The translations under genes and the position numbers were made by a program. A stretch of DNA of 10,086 nucleotides from an uncultured Lachnospiraceae bacterium. Lineage in GTDB: Bacteria; Bacillota; Clostridia; Lachnospirales; Lachnospiraceae. Positions 1-5,800 of this stretch are shown piece by piece (within the stretch, counting starts at the first letter, position 1; every line of letters begins with the position of its first letter). The notes beneath the pieces were generated by a model. The model had not been told where the DNA came from and searched no databases. It was given only the letters and a program-made list of their open reading frames with translations. The stretch spans positions 1 through 10,086 of the forward strand of contig CAJTVQ010000074.1 of assembly GCA_910579935.1 (NCBI GenBank), given 5' to 3'.

Positions 1-20
1 CGGTTCCGCCGCTTTATCTT

Positions 21-368
21 CTACAACGTCAGAAAAACAAGTAGAATCGTAAATACGGTAATACAAACAGGCACTAAACATCCGGCCGCAATATCCAGCC
101 AGTCCCATTTACACCCCATCCGTTCTTGAATATATTCTACTGCGCACATTGCTACAAATACCATGATACACACCTGAATCATTATCGAAACAAACAAACG
201 GCTGCTGCCTTCGTATGAGCAATCCTGTATCATGGGATAAAGTAGCAGAATCCCGATAAACGTAAACACAATCAGCCCGGCAACAAAAATTGAATTACCC
301 GCCTTCATGTGTGCCGGCCGGTTACTTTCCTTCATCCAGCCGAACACTTTTTCAATTAACTGTTTCAT
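21..368 (-). CDS. Small three-helix membrane protein, possible phage holin
   Basis: A 115-aa protein with three hydrophobic stretches, roughly residues 24-46, 57-80 and 91-115, and a short basic amphipathic N-terminus (KESNRPAHMKAG) likely to sit in the cytoplasm. The motif CKWDWLDIAAG just before the last helix resembles the WDWLD-type motif I recall in small membrane proteins next to lysis genes of Bacteroides prophages. Size, topology and position at the end of a structural gene run suit a holin or other lysis-related inner-membrane protein, but no lysozyme or amidase is in view, so function is inferred. It starts 45 bases after the preceding gene and is the last complete gene before the left edge. 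The name should be read as 'membrane protein, holin candidate'. Confidence 0.75.
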   Translation of the reverse strand: MKQLIEKVFGWMKESNRPAHMKAGNSIFVAGLIVFTFIGILLLYPMIQDCSYEGSSRLFVSIMIQVCIMVFVAMCAVEYIQERMGCKWDWLDIAAGCLVPVCITVFTILLVFLTL

Positions 369-413
369 AAACTACATGATTTAATTATTAATCAAAATGA
401 TACCCAGTATTCT

Positions 414-785
414 TCAAAACGGAAGTCCCTTTATTATAGTAGAGGCAATTTCTTTTGCCTTGTCCCGCCATTCCTGAAAGTCCTTCATCTCCTGATAATA
501 GGCTGCTTCCTTTTCCTCTGTAAGGTAATTCGGGTTAATTGCGTTCATTAATATAGCTGTCTGGTCGTCCGGGGAATATTTCGCGTTTATGATTGCGGCA
601 ACTATTTTTTCATAAGTCAGCTCGCCTTCCAACCTTACAACTTCCTGTTTATAAACCAATATTCCCAACTCATTTTCTATCTGCCGGCTGTCGATGTTTA
701 TCGTCCAGTGAGGAACACACGCCTGAACGCTTTTCTCCAGCATTTCCGGACGTTTTACGTAGGTTGTAAACTCTAATTCTTTCAT
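414..785 (-). CDS. Hypothetical phage protein (123 aa)
   Basis: A 123-aa soluble, acidic protein with no signal peptide or membrane segment. The N-terminal half is mixed alpha/beta and contains HWTINIDSRQIENELGI and LEGELTYEKIVAAIINAKYS. The C-terminal half is charged and helical (EEKEAAYYQEMKDFQEWRDKAKEIA). It reads like the short hypothetical proteins found beside tail-fibre genes of Bacteroides phages, but I cannot name a family. The start at 785 is preceded by AAAAGATTACAGTT, a plausible weak A-rich Bacteroidales ribosome site. Its first 116 bases overlap the gene upstream in another frame, an unusually long overlap for this compact region. A role as a fibre chaperone or assembly factor is only a guess from position. 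Confidence 0.75.
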   Translation of the reverse strand: MKELEFTTYVKRPEMLEKSVQACVPHWTINIDSRQIENELGILVYKQEVVRLEGELTYEKIVAAIINAKYSPDDQTAILMNAINPNYLTEEKEAAYYQEMKDFQEWRDKAKEIASTIIKGLPF

Positions 786-1065
786 AACTGTAATCTTTTA
801 AGTTTATGTTTTCCGGGATTTTCCCGTTATAATATTCTTTTAGCCATGTTTTTATCCGCTCTATTCCCGGATATTCTTTACCTCTCCAGGATGCGAACGT
901 AACCAGGGGATTTCTTTCCGTTCCATTATCCGGAAAAATAGTCCTTATATCCCAACGGATGATATAAACACCATTGTCATATTCTATCGGCAAGGCCATA
1001 GATTTAAGCAATACGGCGTCGGGTGCTTTTAATTGCTTCCCGGCGGTATTGGAATAATTCATCAT
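670..1065 (-). CDS. Hypothetical protein overlapping both neighbours (131 aa)
   Basis: A 131-aa reading frame of unknown function. Residues about 23-95 look like a real small folded domain (start MALPIEYDNGVYIIRWDI, later ASWRGKEYPGIERIKTWLKEYY). The last 35 or so residues are rich in Arg, Ser, Gly and Cys and lie wholly over the start of the next gene in another frame, so they may not be under selection. At the 5' end it overlaps the reverse transcriptase gene by 62 bases. The start at 1065 (ATGATG) is preceded by an A-rich AAAAAAGAATT. The alternative ATG at 999, five bases past the reverse transcriptase stop codon, would give 109 aa and remove that overlap. The 116-base 3' overlap may mark a frameshift near the end of the gene. 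Confidence 0.5.
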   Translation of the reverse strand: MMNYSNTAGKQLKAPDAVLLKSMALPIEYDNGVYIIRWDIRTIFPDNGTERNPLVTFASWRGKEYPGIERIKTWLKEYYNGKIPENINLKDYSYERIRVYNLRKTSGNAGEKRSGVCSSLDDKHRQPADRK

Positions 1066-2416
1066 AATTCTTTTTTATTTTAATCGTAAAAAAATGATTT
1101 GTCATATACACCCTGTCCCAAAGCAAAGGGGAAAAATTCTTTGTAAGCCCGCGGCGTATGGCATACGCCTTTCTTTTTCTCATAAACCCGTAATAGCTAT
1201 TAAGACTGGATATCATACTATCCGTTAACTCTTTTCCTTCCTCCAGCTCTTTATTTATATGCATTATTGTCCTTCGAGTGTTGCGAACAATTCTCTTCCC
1301 TACATATATCCGATCCATTTTAATGACAGCTCCCACGAACATGATACCCTTTGTATAATGTTGTAGATATCTCTTCTGTGGATGCATCTTTAATTTCAAC
1401 TTATTCCATAAGAAGCTTTCAAAAAGTGGTATTGCTTTTAATATAAAATCCTTGTCCTTATGTACCAGGGCAAAATCATCCGCATATCTTTCGTAATATT
1501 TAAATCCCAGGGATAAAACAAATTCATCAAAGAAAGACATGTAGAAATTTGCAATCAGTTGTGAAGGAAGGTTGCCGATTGGCATACCTTTATACGGGTC
1601 ATTCCCAAAAAGCGACTTATTATCCGGTATCTTGTCCCACAAGGATTCCGGAGATCGTTTTATACAATGCTCCTGCGGCAAATGAAACACTGTTATGCGT
1701 ACAAGATACAACAAACATTCCTTATCGGCTTCGTGATAGTGTTCATTGATAAGTTCACTTAACAACACCCATGCAATCCCCTTGTCTATTGACATGAAGA
1801 ATCCGGAAATATCATATCTTCCGACCCAACAACTTTTAGTAAACCCGTTACTGCAATCGTATATATCTTTAAAAAGAGCCTGTACTGCGCTTTCAGTGCC
1901 AAAGCCTTTCCTGCAATTATGTGAAACATCTCCCATCCCTGCAAAACGCTTGTCGAACAAAGGTTCCAACCGTATGCAAATCCAATGATGTATTATACGA
2001 TCCTGAAAATCCGCTGCAAACACTTCCCTGTATAATGGCCAGATAACAACAAAACAAAGTGACTTTAAAGGTTCATAAGTACCTGACACGACTTGCAAAT
2101 AAAGATTATATAATCGGTCTTCGTAATCTGCCCTAAACTCACAACATTGCGAACTTGACATTTTATTACAAATGCAATCGTGGTACGCTTCTACAAACGA
2201 TTCAAACAATATGCTGTATAATTTCCCTAATGCGGCGACACCGCGAACCACATAGCTATTCGCCTTATTGTTGTTGCCGTTCACTTGCCCGGAAGCACCA
2301 TTCACGATCCACGCGTTGTTCGAATTGTACTCCGTTATCATGCCCTGTATCTTGTTCGTAACTGGAAGTATTCTTCCAGTAGGGCACCCATTAAAGATTA
2401 AATTATACACTGCCAT
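1004..2416 (-). CDS. DGR reverse transcriptase
   Basis: The reverse transcriptase of a diversity-generating retroelement. With Avd it copies the TR RNA into cDNA with errors at adenines, and the cDNA replaces the VR. The 470-aa frame shows motif A with Asp202 (YDISGFFMSID), motif B GMPIGNLPSQLIANFYMS at 277-294 with the SQ of DGR enzymes in place of the usual QG, and the catalytic YADD at 311-314. A FVGAVIKM segment at 360-367 and a basic C-terminal thumb-like region follow. The domain proper begins near residue 63 (LGKLYSILF), giving about 408 aa, a normal family length. The first 62 residues are a leader that reads straight through the TR. No ATG exists between TR and residue 86, which is too late. 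The start at 2416 has an AAGG five bases upstream and lies 7 bases after the avd stop codon, so translation probably includes the leader. A GTG at 2251 is an alternative. All catalytic residues are intact. Confidence 0.95.
   Translation of the reverse strand: MAVYNLIFNGCPTGRILPVTNKIQGMITEYNSNNAWIVNGASGQVNGNNNKANSYVVRGVAALGKLYSILFESFVEAYHDCICNKMSSSQCCEFRADYEDRLYNLYLQVVSGTYEPLKSLCFVVIWPLYREVFAADFQDRIIHHWICIRLEPLFDKRFAGMGDVSHNCRKGFGTESAVQALFKDIYDCSNGFTKSCWVGRYDISGFFMSIDKGIAWVLLSELINEHYHEADKECLLYLVRITVFHLPQEHCIKRSPESLWDKIPDNKSLFGNDPYKGMPIGNLPSQLIANFYMSFFDEFVLSLGFKYYERYADDFALVHKDKDFILKAIPLFESFLWNKLKLKMHPQKRYLQHYTKGIMFVGAVIKMDRIYVGKRIVRNTRRTIMHINKELEEGKELTDSMISSLNSYYGFMRKRKAYAIRRGLTKNFSPLLWDRVYMTNHFFTIKIKKNYDELFQYRREAIKSTRRRIA
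2229..2335 (-). repeat. DGR template repeat (TR)
   Basis: The invariant template of the DGR. It matches 2826-2932 over 107 bp without gaps, offset 597. Mismatches are at 2253, 2274, 2275, 2280, 2316 and 2319. In each the TR coding strand has A, while the VR has G five times and T once (2319). The coding strand holds about 29 adenines by hand count, many in AAC or AAT codons, the design that lets adenine mutation give many amino acids without stop codons. The match breaks sharply at both ends (2228 and 2337 differ at non-adenine bases; 2336 is one further adenine difference). It lies inside the 5' end of the reverse transcriptase ORF, in frame, as residues 28-62. Confidence 0.96.
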
Positions 2417-2423
2417 AACCGCC

Positions 2424-2780
2424 TTAACGATTTTGGTTCAATGTTGCCCGTTTCCATCCGGCTATCTGTCGACCTATATTTGCGGAAGACCGCAAAAAGA
2501 AGGCTTCATTACCAACAGAAACAATCCGTTTTCTGGTGCATATTCTTAGAATCGTTTTTAAAGATGTAAAATGTACCACGAAAGCATCAAGAAACATTGC
2601 GCGTTCAGTCCCTTCACGCAAATTGGCAAGTGTAATATCGTCCATACAGTCAAATGTTACATTTACCAACCGCTGCGCGAGATATCTGTATTGCTTAGGG
2701 AAGTTGCCGGACAAATCCAACACCCATCCGGCTAATAATTCAACATCATTATATACTTTCAAATCGTTTGCTTTCCCCAT
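2424..2780 (-). CDS. avd: DGR accessory variability determinant (Avd-like four-helix protein)
   Basis: A 118-aa protein of the Avd/four-helix-bundle type. In known DGRs Avd forms a basic barrel-like pentamer that binds the reverse transcriptase and TR RNA and is needed for mutagenic retrohoming. Visible family marks are FPKQYRYLAQRL near residues 28-39, matching the FPK..R..L.QR pattern, and the C-terminal IGRQIAGWKRA matching the usual IGRQLGGW ending. In between are amphipathic helices with many Arg and Lys. It starts 41 bases after the variable protein and ends 7 bases before the reverse transcriptase start, so the order target gene, avd, TR, reverse transcriptase is complete. It is slightly shorter than many family members but looks intact. 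Confidence 0.9.
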   Translation of the reverse strand: MGKANDLKVYNDVELLAGWVLDLSGNFPKQYRYLAQRLVNVTFDCMDDITLANLREGTERAMFLDAFVVHFTSLKTILRICTRKRIVSVGNEAFFLRSSANIGRQIAGWKRATLNQNR

Positions 2781-2802
2781 ATTCTATGTTTCTTGTTATG
2801 TC

Positions 2803-2826
2803 AAAGTTTAAAGTTAAAAGTTTAAA
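2803..2826. repeat. AT-rich direct/inverted repeat just past the VR
   Basis: The 10-bp unit AAAGTTTAAA occurs at 2803-2812 and again at 2817-2826. Because TTTAAA is self-complementary, 2807-2812 and 2821-2826 could also pair as a weak 6-bp stem with an 8-base loop. It touches the 3' end of the VR and covers the stop codon of the variable protein. Some DGRs have a hairpin just after the VR that aids retrohoming. This one is made only of A-T pairs, so it may be ordinary AT-rich spacer. Confidence 0.35.
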
Positions 2827-5800
2827 ATGCGGCGACACCGCGAACCACACAGCTATTCGCCTTATTGTTGCCGCCGCTCACTTGCCCGGAAGCACCATTC
2901 ACGATCCACGCGCTGATCGAATTGTACTCCGTACTCGACCAAATCCAGTTAGTGGATATTTTTGCGAAGATTCCATTTGTTGACGCATCCGCAAATATCG
3001 CCAAATCCGTACCTTCTTCCCCTTTGATATATCCTTTCATACCATAGTAAACAATACGTGCCAGTTCTGCACATGAAGGAAGATACCAGTTACCAACCTT
3101 GAATTTATCGGCTAAAACCTCATTAAGTTTAACTTTCGGTTCGTACATCTTACAATAGAATGAAGCCGGATAATACAAACATCTTACTGTATTGTCTGTA
3201 ATATTGCCCATCTCCTCAACCAGTTCGCGCATGTTTTGAGGAATATACAAACCGTTTGACTGTAACGCGTATAATGCTTGTTCGTGCATCTTGTCCGTAT
3301 TCCTTTTACCGTCCCAGTCAGAAAGTGATCCCGAAATAAATTCCTTAAATGTTGTATTGTCATTCTCCCGGTATGTTTCATCACTAACGGTTAATGAGCT
3401 GTTTGCTCCATCTGCAACGGTGTAGTTTTTTAAATCCGGTATATCCAAATCATTGCGTCCCCATGGTATAGTAGCCAGATTGTCTAATGCAATCATCCGC
3501 CTGTCATTTCCATTAACATAAAAACAAATCCCGATTACCGAACGGTTCGCATCGTAAATATCAGAATATGAGCCATCGTAATATACATAGTCTCCTGGTT
3601 TCGGTTCAGGCAGGAAAAAGAAAATCTTTCTGGTAGATGATATTTCCTCTCCGCCTAAAAGTTCCATCGTGAGAGTAACTTCTGCAGCCCCTGCTCCGCC
3701 GACTTTCTTTACGGTTAATATTCCGTCTTCTGTAATATCGGCGTAGCTGTTTGTCGTTATGCTCCATTTTGCCCGGCGGAAATTGTTGGCCGTGGAAGGC
3801 GTGGCCGCATATACCATTTGATAAGTACCGGTATCCGGATAATAACCGTTTCCGGAAATTACAGGGGCGTTCATTCTCATTACCCTATAAGTTACATATA
3901 ATTTATTATTCGGATCGTCGATATCTCCGAAAGCTTCGATCATTGCTCTTTTTTGTGCAAAATTCGGCATATTGGCGGAATCCTGTTTCAAGTTGATAAC
4001 TCCCGTAAGTTCCGCTTTCATTTCTGCAAGTCTGAAAAGATAATCCAAAGAGAAATCATTCCAAAGGATATCGGTAATATTTACATTTGCCAACTTTTGC
4101 ACTTCATGTGACAAGCAGTCCTCGATTATTGCCCGCGAATCCACCGCCGGGCAATTACGGATAGAAACGGATACAAGAGAGGAAGTTTCATCAATGGAGA
4201 ATACTCCCCCCTTCTTCCCCAGATTCGGAAGATTTACAAGCGCAAGGGTTGTAAGCCCTTCGGGTAATTGCAAGGTAATTAACTTGTCTGTCTGTGGCAG
4301 ACTAAATCCTGTTACCGTACTTCCTTTTGCCCTTAGTTCTTTCAGCAACGTATTAGCCGATAAATCAAGCGTGTAATTTTTGTAAGAGCCATCATTTTGT
4401 AATCCGAATCCCCTGCAATTGGTTATATCCAATACCTCGAGCATCCGGTTTTTATTTAACGAAAGTGTAGTTTCCCGCTTGTTAATGAATCCTTCTTCAT
4501 CCTTTCCTATAATAAGCCGCCTTAATCTTGGTGCCGCCCCTATATCATCTATCTGTATATCTCCCATTTGTGACAGGTCGCCCAGATCTACAATCAAATC
4601 AGACGAGAAAATATAAATGATAAAATTAGAAACCTCCGAATCAATCTGATTTTTAAAAGTCACACCATTTTTCAGATCCAGGCAACGCTGCGTCGTTACT
4701 TTGTTTGTCGATCCCCATTCAGCACGCGGATAGAGACAACAGTAAGGCACTACGGTTAAGTCCGCACCCCGTCCCCATACACGTAATACCAGATTATTCT
4801 TAGGCGCATCCCCCGAATGAAATTTGCTGTCCCAATACCGGTATGAATAGTACATCCAGTAATTACGTTGGTGTTTTTTATCTCCGAGTGCAGCTTCTAT
4901 ATATGCCGGATTATTCTTATACAGTGCCCAGGCAGCATACGCGAACAAGGCTTCACACCACTGTTCACGGTGGGAATCAAACAAAGCCTTTTCCGCTTCA
5001 TAGCTATAACCAGCAGAAGAACGCAATGTCCTATCCTGTGCCGCAATCTCTTCCGCAAGTCCTTCCCGTACATTAATCCATAAAGCACTTCTCTGACCGT
5101 TGAACACAACATTTCCGCCTGCGTCCAGGTCGGTATCCTCATAATAATACGGATAACTCAATTTACCGTTATTATCGTTTCCGTTCCCGGTATCAGCATC
5201 ATAGACAATAGGGTAAAAGCGTATTCCGTCTTCTGTTACCAGGTGCATATTTTTTGCTCTGGAATCAATCATTAAATGACGGGCGGTAAAATTATAGTAA
5301 TATACCGCTTTTTCCCAATCCAGATAATCATCCTTTTCAGTCAAGAACTTGGCCAGACGATAAGAAGCATTATCTACGGTATATTCCTTTCCGTCCTTAT
5401 CTATGAACGGTTGCGGCAACGCTTCACCGGTTGCCTGCTCCTGGTTGGTTGAATGTACCCAGTTGCAAAAACGTACAAGGGCTGCACATTCTTTATTTGC
5501 CTGTTCTACCTGCCCTTCCGTTTTGGCTTCTCCATAAATACACCCTTCGTTTATTTCCGAATCTCCCGGCAAACGGCTTTCAAATTCCGCTGTTATATCA
5601 TTCCTGGTTTTACCTGTATCATCCACCCAGCATCCCCGGTATGAATGATCGAAAAATGTAATGTTATCCGAAACTTCCCAAATTTCGGCTTTTGGATATT
5701 TCTTACGGTCAAAACCCAGAATGTTTAAGTTTCCTTTATCGTTGTTGAAATCGAACATAGAAACATATTTCATTCGGGATTCTCCCGGCTTTTTCCAGTA

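Larger units (their letters stand above)
1004..2932 (-). other. Complete DGR cassette (VR, avd, TR, reverse transcriptase)
   Basis: This span holds every known core part of a diversity-generating retroelement in one orientation: VR at the 3' end of the target gene, avd, TR, and an intact reverse transcriptase. The target gene continues to 8230. Intact catalytic residues, an intact Avd, and mismatches limited to adenines suggest a working system or one that worked recently. Confidence 0.95.

Noticed and set aside
381..391. Short AT-only palindrome (TTAATTATTAA) between two genes
   Set aside because: It is too short and AT-only to call a terminator or operator. There is no GC stem or U-tract, and such sequence is common in AT-rich spacers.
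2232..2244. Small GC hairpin (GCGG/CCGC, 5-base loop) in the TR, repeated in the VR
   Set aside because: A 4-bp stem is weak and is explained by the conserved RGVAA codons in the repeat. There is no U-tract to make it a terminator.
2268..2549. Plus-strand reading frames across the TR and VR
   Set aside because: They are reverse-strand readings of the repeat. The TR/VR mismatches make sense only as adenines on the minus strand, and no protein-like features are seen on the plus strand.
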